NCBI GenBank assembly: GCA_002633005.1
Contig: NMRA01000158.1
Location: 186,229-246,228 of the forward strand
Reading direction: 5' to 3'
From: Phoronis australis
Lineage: Eukaryota > Phoronida > Phoronidae
DNA: 60,000 nucleotides
A program made the translations under genes and the position numbers. Under the pieces are notes generated by a model. That model made no database searches and was not told where the DNA came from. It saw nothing but the letters and a program-made list of their open reading frames with translations. This document shows, piece after piece, positions 36,061-49,532 of this stretch (position 1 is the first letter of the stretch; each line of letters begins with the position of its first letter).

Positions 36061-36610
36061 GGGCGGCCCCGGGCAATTGCACCAGGTCACCCTGTAAATC
36101 CGACACGCTCAACTAGTGAACTACATGCAGATAAACTTTCAAAATGGTTTAGAAAACCACAGAACATGCTTCGGGGAAGAGCTACAGCTTCTTGACACGT
36201 GACTCGAACAAAAATGTGAGACTCTATCCGACGTTTACACCATGTTGTTTCGTCATTAGGCCCGTGGATGTCGGTACTAATGTGCTTATGTAAGAAACGT
36301 AGGCGCATGGGCCTGTACGCGAATAATGAGTCAGATCATTATTAGAGCAGCGCTGCATAAAGAGGAAGTTGCTCATATGATACCCACGTGTCGATCACTG
36401 TAGGGTATTTTGATGACCGCGTACAATACGTAGTCTAACAGAATAAGGTTTTCAAATCCCATGTACAGACGAATCGTAAAACATTTCTGGGATTTTAATT
36501 GAATGATTCCTAAGCTGTAACAGGGCTACCACCGGAATGAACCAGAATTCAGGTTGACACGGATTTTTTAAAAACAATATTGTGTGAGGACTGCCAAACC
36601 CCCGTGGATT

Positions 36611-36718
36611 GCCCCGCCTCCCATGTTCTCCCTGTTGCCCCGCCTCCCATGTTCTCCCTGTTGCCCCGCTTCCCATGTTCTCCCTGTTGCCCCGCCTCCC
36701 ATGTTCTCCCTGTTGCCC
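36611..36718 (+). repeat. 26-bp minisatellite, four units
   Basis: Four nearly identical copies of GCCCCGCCTCCCATGTTCTC followed by CCTGTT. Related single units appear near 2519-2550 and 6529-6562 (TCCCATCTCCCATATTCCCC). Open frames through it on the minus strand are by-products of the repeat. Confidence 0.9.
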
Positions 36719-39254
36719 GAAAGATATCTGCACACATGCCTTCGATAATTGTCTAAAAATGTCATACAGTAAACCACGGATTAGAAGAAATCTCGCAACT
36801 AACTAACAACCTGCGGTGAACTCCTAAGGCACGCCTTTAGTTTTTATATTGTGTTACCACGTGACAGCCCAACACATTATGGCTATGCGCTTCTTTCTGA
36901 TAATTCGCAAAGCTTCATTGGTTTCTGATTTACATGAGCACTTCAGGAACAGGGTCATCGTTTGAAGGTACAGTTTTATTTGAAAGGATGTGGTTACGGG
37001 GTCCCTAGTACGTTGCCTTAGAGGCTGTTTCAAATCCTTTGAATCCCTTGTCGAAACAGATACAGATAACCGAGTGCCCGGTTGCTGCCACCCCCCCCCC
37101 CTCACCCCCGCAAATGACATTGTACTGACTGACTTTCACCAACCTATAAGTCAAAATTCACCGAAACGCCAATTCCTTAGACGATTACTTCAGATTGGCA
37201 CTTTGCTGCTTGGGGTCAGATGGTACATTTTTTTTAATTCAGCCTGCACCCAGGTTCACTGAAGCATTGTCAGTTTTTTTCAGTCAGCGTCTAATTGGCA
37301 AAAATCATCTATGGCTCAAGTGTCTCATTTTTACTCTCCGAAAAATACTCGAAACTATAAGCGCAGTTTTCGAGAAGCTGTTCCATCTACTCAAGTTCGA
37401 TGCTATTTATCTCGTATTTTTCCGGATTTCAGGTTCCGCTGTAAAAGTTCCTTGTTACTATCATACCCCCCGAAAGGATGATTTTCGCAGCACATCTTTT
37501 TGGCAACCTTAGAAGTGAATTTTACGAAAAAAATCCTAATGATCAAATTAATTCCAGTAACGCAACCACATAACGTGTTCAGGTCTAATTCAAAGTGACC
37601 TTTCTCGTGGAATTTTGTGAAAACACTGCCACCCATATTTTAGTGGCTGCCTTCATGGGATTAGCTCCCCAAACGACAAAGTCCGCACGCTTATGGGGTG
37701 GCGGAAGTGGTGGCGACCGTAAGGGGAAACTGGAATTTGGGTTCACGGGGGACGAAATCTTGGGTAAGTTGAATTACAAATGTAGCATGCCCCCCACTCC
37801 AACCCNATCGGATGGATCGTCGGTACTCCCCCCTCCCGCCTGCTTCCAGAGTCTGGTCACCCGCCACCAATTCACTCGGACATCAGATTCTTGCCGACTC
37901 TACCCCCGCCGCCGCCATTTCGCCTTGTAAATCATCTTGTTTTTTATGTAAATTACTCATTTGCCATGCAAATGCGATAACTATTTCAAAATCTGGTGTC
38001 ACTCCCGCAAGTTCTGTATGTAGTCTCATTTGCGACTTGACTGAATGTAAATCAGCGTAAATGCGAATCAAGTGCGTGGGTACTTAGTTCAAAATCTGCC
38101 ACCGAGCAATTCTGTGTCAAGTGATCGTTTAAGCTCTCTAGGGAACGCGAACGGGATTCAACTAAGTACTTTAGCTTGTCCGATAAAAATAAATAACTAT
38201 CAATCTCTTGATTGCGCAAAAGTATATTCCTATTTGTAGAACTGAGGTCGTCGATGTTAGCATTGAGTTACCATGAGTGTCTCCGGGGTGTATATAGTTA
38301 TGCAATGTTCTTCTTCTCAACTGATTGAAGTCAACATTTATCCATTCACATTAGGCGCTAAATTCGCTTATTCCGCCCAAAATCTTGCGAGTGTTCGTAT
38401 TGCCATCGCTATCCATCTGCACGTGTCTTGGATACTGTTTGCATTTATACTTTGCTTTAGTCCGACAAATTTGAATTAAACGTTTAGGTTCATGCGCCTA
38501 TTTACGGAAATAATGCGTTTTTTTTCCCTAAAATTGCTCAAGTGTTCCGTTTGTACGTATTTGCACCGATGCCACAGTCATAGGGACAGGCAACTTTCTT
38601 TTATGCAAGCGATGTCTTTAATTTGGTGTATCCTGTTTGCCTATTGTCCATGTTTTTTCGGTTTGGTTTACGCTAACATCCATCGGTGCTCAAGTGTCTT
38701 TCATATAGGCCCCTGCCCCTGATTCCGGACAAACCCTAGCATATCCGATGTATAGGTGCATGTGCCTAGCCTATTCCGCGCGGGCCTTTTGCGATTCCGT
38801 CGGTGTTACGCCGCGTCGTCTTTTGTTCGCTAACTCTGTGCTACTGTACTTGCATCATGAATACAAATTAAACTCACTTAACAAAATCAATAAATAATGT
38901 GATTGAAAGCAGACAAGTCCCAAGTGTGACGCCTAGTATATACTGATATAGTTGATACTATTTAATTGTATTTTACGGACTGAAGCTAAACAAACAGAAA
39001 AAGTTCTTCAGACCAAAAGACCAGGCGAGCTCAAGGTAATTAACTGTCTTATAAAATTGTGTTAACACGATTTTCGACGGGTACGATAAAATTGCTCACA
39101 AAATTACAAAAGTATATTTGACCTGCATTTTGACTAGACAACACTCAGCGTTACAAAAACAACATCGAAATGGTGTCGACAAAACAGATGAAGCAGTGTT
39201 GTTGAATCATTGCAAAATGCGTTGCGGCATAACTAAGACCTTTGCATGTTTCCC
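36719..39254. other. Unassigned, one ambiguous base
   Basis: No gene recognised. It has C-rich runs and a single N at 37806, which is not bordered by an obvious duplication. Confidence 0.5.
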
Positions 39255-39390
39255 GAGACTATAGCCTCCCCCCCCACTTTTTTCACTGCACATGGTCTAT
39301 AGGCGATGTTCCACAGGGGGGGGGGGGGCTGNGGGGGGGGGGGCTGAGGGGGCTTTAGCCCGCCAGTTTTTCAGTGCTACGTCGCTCATG
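39255..39390. mobile_element. Rearranged relative of the 70-bp foldback MITE
   Basis: In reverse orientation it ends TTTTTCAGTGCTACGTCGCTCATG-like text at 39367-39390, matching the element's left end. A second partial end (TTTTTTCACTGCACATG) lies near 39270-39286. Long G runs and an N at 39332 separate them. Confidence 0.5.
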
Positions 39391-42300
39391 CTGTAATAGC
39401 TAGGGCATGCCCAAGATTTATGTGGCTGTTCTACTACAAGCAAGTACAATGATGCCGATACCAGGAAAACCTGCTACTTGCTGTGAAAAGGGCACATGAC
39501 GCTAAATACATGCATTGCTCGATTCTGTATGTGAGTAGCAAAATAGATCGCTAATTGGGAAGCCCAGCAAAACGAGACTTACTGCACGCACGTTTTTTAG
39601 AATTAATTTGAGGACACAAAATGTTGAAGTTTAATATTTCATGAATTTAGGATTTGATTTAGTTATTAACTCCAATTAAAGAATATTACTGTCTTCTATG
39701 TATGTATTGTCTGCCCCTCATTTTACGTTTTCTACTTCATTTTACTTCTCGGGGTGCATACCTATCCGACGAAATTCCAAAATCCCAGTTAACTAGTGAA
39801 CTTGTGAAACGTAAACCATAGGTGTTTTGATGCCTTGTGTGTAAAACAGACTACGCACACGAGATCTAGTTTACCAGCGGGAACGTATTAGAAAGCATTG
39901 AAATTTCCCTTGCTAATCGCTGGCTTTTTGTTTGTGAATCTTAGAAAGGGACCGTCCTGGAGGTTCAGTGGAGAAATGGCGGGAAAGTATCTGTCCCTAT
40001 CTTTCCCTAAAAACATTATGACTATACATGAAAGTCATTGATAATCTTTAAGTGCCAACAAACTGGCCATCTCATCCGAGCAAGAGAAGAATTAAATAAT
40101 TATTATAGTAGGTCTACACGGGAAACATAAGCAGGACAGATGTTAGTAGTGAGGTCGAAAAAAGAAAAACTAGAGAGAATTAGACTCTCAGCTTGGCAAT
40201 TGTAAAAATATATATACTTGCCCTTTATAGGATTTTGTCAGGCTTCAATGTAGGTGTACTTGGCTTTTCTTTATTACTTAGATGAAGCATTGTGATGGCT
40301 CGATCGGACGTAGATTAGCATGCAGGTTTGGGTTTTCTGTACCTCTTCAAAGGAGCAAGTGAACATTCCGTCGTCATAGTGGAACCGTTTTTGGATCTAA
40401 TTTTACATAGTCGTTGTAAAAAACAGTTTGGATAGTGAAAACGATCTTATGTATTGAGTAGTGTTTAAGAATAAATATAAAAAAGGTTTCATAGTTTTAG
40501 GAACGCAGAAGACTAGACCTACGCAAAGAAATTTTGAGTTTCCAAATAACTGTTCGGGTAAAATGTATTCATTATCTGAAACCCGCTTGCTTGGGATCAG
40601 AATTTGGTAATCATGTTAAAAGCCTTTTTCACGCGATCACTTTCAAACTTAAGTGAACTCCAAGTAACACGAGTGACCCGAATGACTGCAATGATAATTG
40701 GAGTGAACTGGGAAAACATCAAAACCGACTATACCTAGGTCTTTCGGGGGGAAGGGAGTACTGTGGCAGGAGGTTTGAGGCTCAGTCCCCCCATAACCAT
40801 TTGAGCTACAAAGGTCTTAAATGAGGGAACCTTTTGTTTGCGTGTATGTTTTCTAACACTACAAAATCAATTACAGATGTATTTCTATTTACGAACGCTA
40901 AGGAAACTGACGAGTAAACACGCAAATACATGGCTATGTGTTTGAATGTTTGAGCTGTAAACATGTACACACAACATCCGTAGACATATCATGCAACTTC
41001 CTGAGAATTATTGGTTGACAAAGAGAAGAAAAGGAGTGGCTTCCGGGAAATGCAACTCCCGCCGGGGCGGTTTAACAGGTGGAAATCTATAAAAATTTAA
41101 GACAGGTTTACACAGCCAAAATGCTGTTATCAGAGTGTTTGCTATTTCAACACTCCATTCAATCACAAAGTACAAAATTGTTTCTTGGCACCCCGTATTA
41201 TGTTATTTGAACAGATGCTTTCCCAGCATCTAGGATGAATACAGGTACATAAAACCAGGAGGAAGATACTCCAACAGTGAAAAGTGTTTTAAAAAATCAC
41301 ATTTGGAGCATTTGCATGACGTTGTAATTGTAGGAAGTCCCAACGGCTAGATTTCGACATTCCCTGGCTTGCTGTAGTGAGAAACTTATAATTTCTTTTA
41401 TAGATTATTCACAGCGGTTGTGTTTGCATGACTCCCGTTTTTTTTTTCTTGGTGGTGTCCGCGGAGAGGCAATGCTAAATATGCCACAGGTATCCGGAAA
41501 TCGTCCCCGTATCTGAATAAACAAGCTCATGCAATCAAATATATTAGACAATTAAGAAGAAAGAAAGCGCACAGTCGACTTAAAAGACGAATTAAATTGT
41601 CCCCTTTCGGAGACCACTTCAAGTATCTCTAATACAAATTAAACTCTGTTCAATGATTTTTAATGTTTTTACTCTCGCTACTTTGTTCTTTTCTTTGATG
41701 TTCAGGGATGGTACAGATCTTAAGGATGATCCTGACATATATTTCTAGGGTGTTTTTTAAAGACGTTTTTCAAAACAATAACTCTTCGTTTTTAATTTTA
41801 AAGCATAACATGTGGGTCGAAACGTGATAAAGTATCATACAGCAAGCCCCCTTTTTACTGAGTTATCTCAATAACGAGTTATTATTGCCGGGACCTTTTT
41901 GGGGGAAGAAGGGGGTTGTGGGGGTTTCTTGAAAATCTATCGCTCAAACTTATGTTGGCTGGGGAGGGGTGGGGTGGGGCGGGGAGANNNNNNNNNNGGG
42001 GAGAGTGGTGGGTATGAAGAAAATACACAATGAGCTCTTTTACGACGGTAAGTAGCCTACATCATAACTTGCTTTTGACAGGAAGCACTGGCGAGTTAAA
42101 TACCGCTATAAACAATAACAAGTTACCGTGCCACGGGCAAGTTTCAAAGATTAGTCGTAGAGAACTGTTTTTTCTTGAATGAGAACTTTTCTAATCGGAC
42201 ACTTATCGATGAAATGACGATGAAGAAAATACAGACGGATATGAAAATGAAAAGTTCACGTCAAATTTTGTAACAGTCTTCAAAAGAGTTTGTTTTCGAT

Positions 42301-45160
42301 TTACAACTTTCGCACATGTGTTTGCGATTATGTTCAGCACAGAAAATAGTGAATTTAGGGCAGATGAGTAACGTTATGACTGACAGATTTAAGTAACAAA
42401 ATCAAGACGTATATTTGTACCAATCGGCGTTAGATGGCGCTACTTAGTCAACGCTCTTGAAATTGCAATATTTGCTACACAAACAAGACACTTAATATTC
42501 CATTTTTCTTGATTTAAACTTTTGAAAAATTTTACTTGAAGACACGCTTTTGCGGGTTAAAAATGATGAGTTGTTTAGGTTCAGCACCATGTTTATTTAG
42601 GTAGTTCAGCTAAAAAATCAAACCAGTGAGCTTAGTAGTAAAAAAACAGCTTGTAGACACTGCCGTTTTATTGAGAAAAAAGTGCGATCTGTGTCAGATG
42701 TAATTTTAAAATTAGAAAGACCGACAGGCGTTTTTGCAACTTCTTAAATGACGTCAATGTTCCTAAAGCGATATGCTAATGAGCTCTGAGGATCACGTGG
42801 TACATTTGCGTGGGATTTACTCTAAACGGGTTCGAGTTCCGGAATTCTGTGGCTGTGTACTTTGCATACTTTATCAGCCAGATTGGAGAAACCTGTTCCA
42901 AAAATCCATTCCACGTATACGCTTCGATCAATCAGCATTATTTTGAGGTGATTTTGCTGAAAGTGGAATTGAGTTCATTGATATCAAGCTGATATTTGCT
43001 GCCGAAAGGTGAGTAAACTGCCAAGATGGCCGCTCCCAGCTTTGCAAAAACATAAATCTATGCGACTGCGTTTGCCAAGCTGTTGTAGGCTTACCACTTT
43101 GTGTTTAATCATGCTAATGCGCATAAAACGCCGCAGTCATTTTTTGTAACTGTGTGTTGAAGTTAAAACATTTCACGAGAAGAGTCCAGTCTCTGCAATA
43201 TGTGTGCTGTGGCCTGGCACTGGCAGCTCCAGTCGGCATTTTCACTGTGACCGGGTGACTCAAAAGTATACCCTTCATCTGCATTTTTTTACATACATTG
43301 ACAGTCATGCCTTTGAGTAGTTTTTATAATCATTGAAGGTATTATGCTCAAAAGCAACGGCAGTTTTCACTGGAATAACTTACAAATACTGGAATGGGAA
43401 GATCAACTAGGGCCTACTTCACCAGAAATCTATAAACATCATGCTACACATAGTATACCTAATTATCGAACAGACCCTAAATATCGGACGTTGCATAAAA
43501 TCTTACTTGAAGCATAATCTGAGAAATAAGTGACTACAATTGCCATTGTGTCATAATTCATTCAATGTACGGCACTGACTCATTTTTTACAGTGTTGCCT
43601 CGTTTTGATTTCACCGTGAGAGAGCACAATTTAGGCACCCAAGTCCATCTTAAATAGACAATTGTATAAACTGGTTATCAAAGTTGAAAACAAAATCTTT
43701 TTCCACAACAAAATCATCTCACTTAACTGACAATATACCTTTTAAAACTCAAGTCAAACCCTGGCTGCGCATTGTGCGTGTGTCAAAAAGACACAGAAAA
43801 CTGCAATGAGATTGTAGGTGCTTTAGTCATCTGCACTGATTCATCGAAACAACTTGGTGCCGTCATCAGGTTTTTTTTATGGATAATTTTGTTGAGAACA
43901 GAGCTACAATTTGGCGACAAGATGCTCGCGGCCATTGCTTGGTTAGTCAGTTTTCTGTAGTGTAGCGTATTCGGATACATGTTGTCCAATATTTAGGTTC
44001 TCCGAGGGTTTGCTATTTGTGTTTTTTAAAGATCAGTCAGAACATAAATGTGGATTTTAGTGACAAGATTATAGCAACAGAACAATTCCGCACAGGTAAG
44101 TCTTTATTTCAATAAAGAATTTACAACAACCTGTGGTATTTACAATTAAATATAATGCAAAATGTGCCAAAACGTCCGATATTTAGGTCGCTTGACTGTA
44201 CATTGACAGTTGTCAGCAAGCTAAGCCTGAATTCAAATATGGTTGAAAGTCAGTATGTTCAAAATGTGGGATGTAGTGTCATACCACACTCGCATTGCAC
44301 AGCTAATATTGACGTGCACATGTCCAAGTTAGAATCGAAGGTTCAACATTTTACTGTTATCTTGTCACATCACCATTAGCATTTTACCTAGTGGTGAATT
44401 AAAAAACTATGTGCATTTGAGTCACTACTAATTCTAATATGAAGTCAGTCGCTCAAAATCTGTGTGCATAAGATGCCAAGCGACTTGATTTGTCATTCCA
44501 ACGCGGTATAAAGAATCCAAACATGATCAAGTACCGTCGTTCTTGATTGCGTAGTTACCTAAGAGAATTTAAATATTTGTGGTACTAGCACATTTATCAA
44601 GTATTTATGTCCACTTTACACAATTTTTGATGGACCTTCTGCTCTGATGATTGGCAACAGAGACAGTTGTAGCTTTTAAAGTTTGCTTGAATTTCATATT
44701 GCTGCGTCGTTTGATCTTCTAGGTCTTCCTAGATTTACCTAAGTCATAGTTGTAATGTGCTCCATTTAATTATTAATACTTAAGTTGCTTTGCATCCTTT
44801 GAATTATGGGCACTGTTTGGGTATAGCAGTTCCTACTTTAGAGAACTAGGCAATCACTGAATAACTGGCTGTTATTCACTGAACTAAACGGGTTCTCTAA
44901 ATCATTGTATCAATTATCCCCCGTACCCTAAGGCATTGGTCGAGGTAGATGGTGGACATCGTAATATGCCAAAAATTCTTCTGCAAGTTAGGCTTCACCC
45001 TGGTTAAACCTTCAAGGTCATGTTGCTACCGTTCAAGCATAGAGGGACATTTCAGGAGGCCGTTGATGTTTCAATAAATCCTTCCAACTCATCGAGTCGA
45101 GGTTTCTGTGCAACATGTCACTTCATTACAAACATTTTAAGTCTGACCTGCATGCCATCT
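39391..45160. other. Unassigned, contains 10-N gap
   Basis: No coding or RNA gene recognised. A run of ten N at 41988-41997 in G-rich sequence marks a gap of unknown size. A lone partial CTCF-like core occurs at 42427-42440. Confidence 0.5.
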
Positions 45161-45245
45161 ATTGGCCACATCATGTGGCCCTTGACCAGGAGTCGAATCC
45201 AGGACTTCCTGCTATGCGTAGATGCTCTACCCACTGAGTCATCGG
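45161..45245 (-). mobile_element. tRNA-derived SINE head
   Basis: On the minus strand an A-box TGACTCAGTGGGTAGAGCAT (45241-45222) and a B-box GGATTCGACTCC (45200-45189) lie at tRNA spacing. The flanking GGCCACATGATGTGGCC is palindromic. The acceptor and anticodon arms do not pair well, so this is a SINE or tRNA pseudogene, not a working tRNA. The SINE body probably continues toward 44930. Confidence 0.6.
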
Positions 45246-45739
45246 GATCAAACACAGAAATCAAATCAGTGGCGTGCAGAACAGACTTAATTTGTTTGTT
45301 TCCATGCCAGTTGAAAATCTACATATATATTCAAAATTGTGAACTGGCCATTCATATCTCTACACATGATTCTTGCATAAGTTTTTTATCATACCAAAGT
45401 GGAGTTCTGTGGCCTCGAGAGTGAGCCAATCTCTGTTAGGCTGCTCTGGTGATCCACCACGATCGTGAGTGCTGGAAACTTGGCCGCAAGCATCATTACT
45501 CTTGTACGCAGTGCCATCTAGGTAGCAAAATGGAAATTTCAACAATTCCATTGATGAATGAAGAAATGCATCCTCAAGAAATTTTAAATATCAAAGTATT
45601 AGTTGGACTTAGTGGCACATCATTGACGTTTTGCGGTCAAATGTCAACTAGGTATCATGATGCCACACGGCCTTCACAAAAAGTGCTAAAAAGTTTAGCT
45701 TCATTAAAAGTTCTTAACCAAAATTAAAACGAGAGCGCT

Positions 45740-46420
45740 CGGAGGAGCGACACTTTGCGAAATTACGCGAAAACATTTTTTTCTGAAATTCAAAGTCGAA
45801 TAACTCGAAAACGGTAATTCTGAGAAAAATGTCATCGCAGAATTTTTGAAAGAGCATACTTCAAGGAATCCACATGCAAAAATTCACGTCATCTGCTCTT
45901 CCCGTTAAAAAAGCGACAGCAGGACGATTGAAAATGGGTGAAAATGCGCCAGAGCTGCCATCTTGAATGTGACTTCCGCTTAAACAAAATTTTATAAAAG
46001 CTGATCAATTTCAAGAAATACGTGATCAGTTTGAAAGTGATTGGTTCGCCAATCCACCCTCTACAGGAGAAAACGTTTTTGGCCAGATATCTAGGTGCGC
46101 ATGCGCCATCGTCAATATTTCCGCCATCTTTAACCAGAAGTCAATGTTTTTCGGCACTGTTGTAGCACATGTGTTCTATAATAATCGTACCAAGTTTCAG
46201 CTCTGTACGTCAAAAAATGCGGCCTCTATGAGCATTTGAATGTGAAATCGGAAACAAAATGGCCACCACGTCCGCCATTTTGAATCCGATCATGACCAAG
46301 TAACAATAGGCTTCCAGGACTTTCCAATGTACACATCGTTTACAAATTTCGTAAGAATCGGACGAAAATTGCGACCTGTAGTGAGCGAACAAAAAAAAAT
46401 CTTGCTGTCAGACCAACATA
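45740..46420. other. Segment with YY1-like and NRF1-like motifs
   Basis: It contains GCCATCTTGAATG near 45957, TGCGCATGCGCC near 46096, CCGCCATCTT near 46128, and AAAATGGCC with CCGCCATTTTG near 46258-46284. These resemble promoter motifs, but no credible first exon follows. The paired AAAATGGC and GCCATTTT text could also be the ends of a repeat. Confidence 0.3.
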
Positions 46421-47253
46421 CTTCGCCAAGTAATAATTTCAGATTCTATTTTACCTTGTTACTCAATACTATTGACCAAAATTTTAGATCCCAGGAATCA
46501 TTCGTCAAGTGATTTCCAGCGTTGTACGCTTCTTTCTCTCAGCTGTTCCTTGCAAATGTCCAACATTGCTTTAGTCTTACCTTTCACATTTGCAGAACAT
46601 ATTGAGTTTTTACTGTAATGTTTAAAACCACTTAGGGAACCCTGTAACTAGATCATCTTTCAAGTAGAGTTGCGTAAGAGATCCGTGTGCTGAGATCAAT
46701 TGTCATTCCATTTACAGCCAGTCTCAGTTTGACTTCGATCGGTCTTGCCATTGATCTTGTATTCCATGCAGTTTATAAAATGTGTTGTTGCAAAGTTACC
46801 TAAATTTGGACATTTGTGTAATTTCATGCATAACAGTAAACCACCCATTTTTGTAATTTTCGTTTTATGAGTAGAGTTTTTCACCTGTGTCCTATCAAAG
46901 TAACATAGAAATTCCAATATGGGTGTAGCGAGAAGTAGAGATTGAGACAGAGATAGATAAGTACACAAATAAATTTATGCATCAAATTTTCAGGAACTAA
47001 CCACTGAACTCATAGATGTATGAAATACTCCCATTGTTTTGAAAATGAGGATTGTAGTTAAAACCTAGACTGGCAAATCACAATCAAGGTCCATATTCGG
47101 TGACCACTTTTGGTGGAAAATGAAGGTTGCCATATAGCTGTAAAAGCTGGGTTATTTTTAAGTACCATCATTCCAGGTTTGTAATCTAAAATATTTTTGC
47201 ACAAGAACCAACTAATAAAATTTTATGACCTAATGCATCACAGTTGTACAAAA

Positions 47254-48930
47254 GGGTATGTACACTACAACTTGTGGTCACAGCCAACTTCTACCATGCA
47301 AACATTCACAAGGTAGCTGTTAATTTAACAAGTTCTTGATCAAATGAAAAGTATCGCATACTAAAGTAAGAAAAGTTGTTACCGTGCAGATCAAGTTGTT
47401 CTAGATGATGATACATTGCATATCTTAACACAGTATAATGAGAACTTCCTCTCTTGCAATATGATTCTTACAAAAAGAAAATGACAAGTAACTACTTTTT
47501 TCAAACACTTTATTGGTGCTATTTGCCTAGTTTTCAATAAATTCACTAGTTGGTTAAAATAGTTAAAGCAATGCTAGGCCCAGAGTTTCACTTGTAAACA
47601 GTAAAAAATGGTACTGGTTGGGGGGTACGTACACTATGCACAGTCAATCAACTTCAAATTTTGACTAAGTTACAAATGTATGGGAAGGTCTTGAGTTTTG
47701 TGCTGCTTCTACTTGTTGGTTTGTTGCAAGTTGTCTTGAGAGATAGAGAATCTGCCTCTGCAACATCAGTTGTCACATGATGTGTCTTCTAGGATGTTAA
47801 GTACTAGCCAAGTCCTGTGTGGCATTTTATTGCCCAACAATTTGATAATGTCCATTGTTTTTTTTGTCAGACTGGATTCATTTAGGAAATATCAATATTG
47901 TTCATGAGAACAGCGGTATGTAAACATACTTGTGGGCAATATTTTATAGCATAGAGGTTGGAGGTACATACACTACACAGGGGTACGTACACTACACTAG
48001 GGTATGTACTCTGCACAGGGGTACGTACACTACACGGGTACGTACACTACACAGGGGTACGTACACTACATTTCAATGATTTGTCAGGTTTATAAAAATA
48101 CTTAGAATCTACTGAGAGTTAGTTCATTTACCAAATCTATTCAAAGAGAACAAATAGAAAGTACAGCATACATATGCATATCTGTCTGTCATTCTTTGAA
48201 AACAGGCACATGTTAAAATATAGGGGTACCTACAATACACAAATGCTAATATTTCACTCAAAACAAATGTATTTATAATTAACACCCTTTTCACCTAGTA
48301 TTTTTAATGGAGGAAACTATCTGTGACAAATGTTGCTTACTTACCGTGTAATATTTTTGTTTCGTGGCATTTGTTCACATCGGGCTACGTACACTACACA
48401 GGGGTACGTACACTACATTTCAATGACATGTCAGGTTTTTTGTAACTAAATAGTAAGAATCTACTGAGAGTTAGTTGATTTACTTAATCAATTTAAAGAG
48501 AAAAAATTAAAAGCACAGCATTCATGCGCATATCTGCCGTACTTTGAAAATAGGCACAAATTTAAATATAGGGGTACATACACTATGCAAATGCTAATAT
48601 TTCACTCAAAACAATTGTAATTGTAATAAACACCCTTTTAACCTAACATTTTTGAGGAAGGAAACTGTCTACGAACAGTGTTGCTCACTGACCAAGTGAT
48701 ATTTTAATTTCATGGCATTTGTAAACATGAGGGTATGTACACTACAAGCGGGGCTGGGGGGTACGTACACTACATCACTGTTTCTGCATCACATGGTAAC
48801 ATAATGTTGTATGACCATTTGTTTTTCTTTGATGATAATAAGCACCATGTTGTTATTTAAAAGGCAATAATTTCATTTGCAATGACCATTTTTGTTACTG
48901 AATTCCACATGGGGGTACGTACACTACATT
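47254..48930 (+). repeat. GTACGTACACTACA repeat cluster
   Basis: About 14 copies or variants of GGGGTACGTACACTACA are present. Six are packed at 47961-48072; the others are spaced. Around them is a higher-order repeat of about 355 bp: 48050-48400 matches 48405-48745 (shared AATCTACTGAGAGTTAGTT, ATGCTAATATTTCACTCAAA). The core contains the palindrome GTACGTAC. Confidence 0.85.
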
Positions 48931-49532
48931 TTGTTAGCCTTTTTTGACCCATTTTCAACATAGCAGAACTCAGTCAATATCCAAACTTTTGGTTTATTTA
49001 GATATTGAATAATTTGCTGTGTTGCCTAGGCTAACATATTCTGCAGTTCTTTTTATGACAGAGTTTGGACTTTAGTTTTTAACCTTATTTACAGTAGGTG
49101 AGGGTTAGAAACACAGAATTTACAAGTTTCGTAACGAGTGCATGCTTTATGATGAACCCTACCATTTCTCAATAATTAAGCACAACTTCATCTAACTGAT
49201 TCTAAAAGTCATATCCAAGCAATTGCTTACTTGATAAAATAAATTTCTTTTCTACTGTTGACAATTGAAAAGTGTAATTTTTAAAACGGCCACTAGTAAC
49301 GCTAAAAAGGCATGAAATTCATAGACAAAAACATGCATAAATTTTTCAAACGTCCGATTTTGATGATTCGTTTTTTAATTTGCACAACTAAATAACTCTT
49401 TGCATATGAGATTCAGTTGGCATTTGGTAAGTGACCAAAAAAAATATTTTAGACTGTTACACAGTCAACTCTCGAATATGGACCTTGATTGTTGTTTAGC
49501 TGAGAACACTCATTTTCGAATTTTAACAATAG

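Noticed and set aside
36452-36777. Glycine-rich repeat proteins on the minus strand
   Set aside because: They are translations of the 26-bp minisatellite in three frames, without any start or splice context.
42427-42440. GCGTTAGATGGCGC as another CTCF site
   Set aside because: It misses the consensus at three of the first four positions and is not in a repeat unit.
45161-45245. A functional tRNA gene
   Set aside because: The A and B boxes are present, but the acceptor and anticodon stems do not pair, which fits a SINE.
47254-48930. A CRISPR-like repeat-spacer array
   Set aside because: Spacing is irregular and the intervals are themselves repeats of each other. This is a higher-order satellite.
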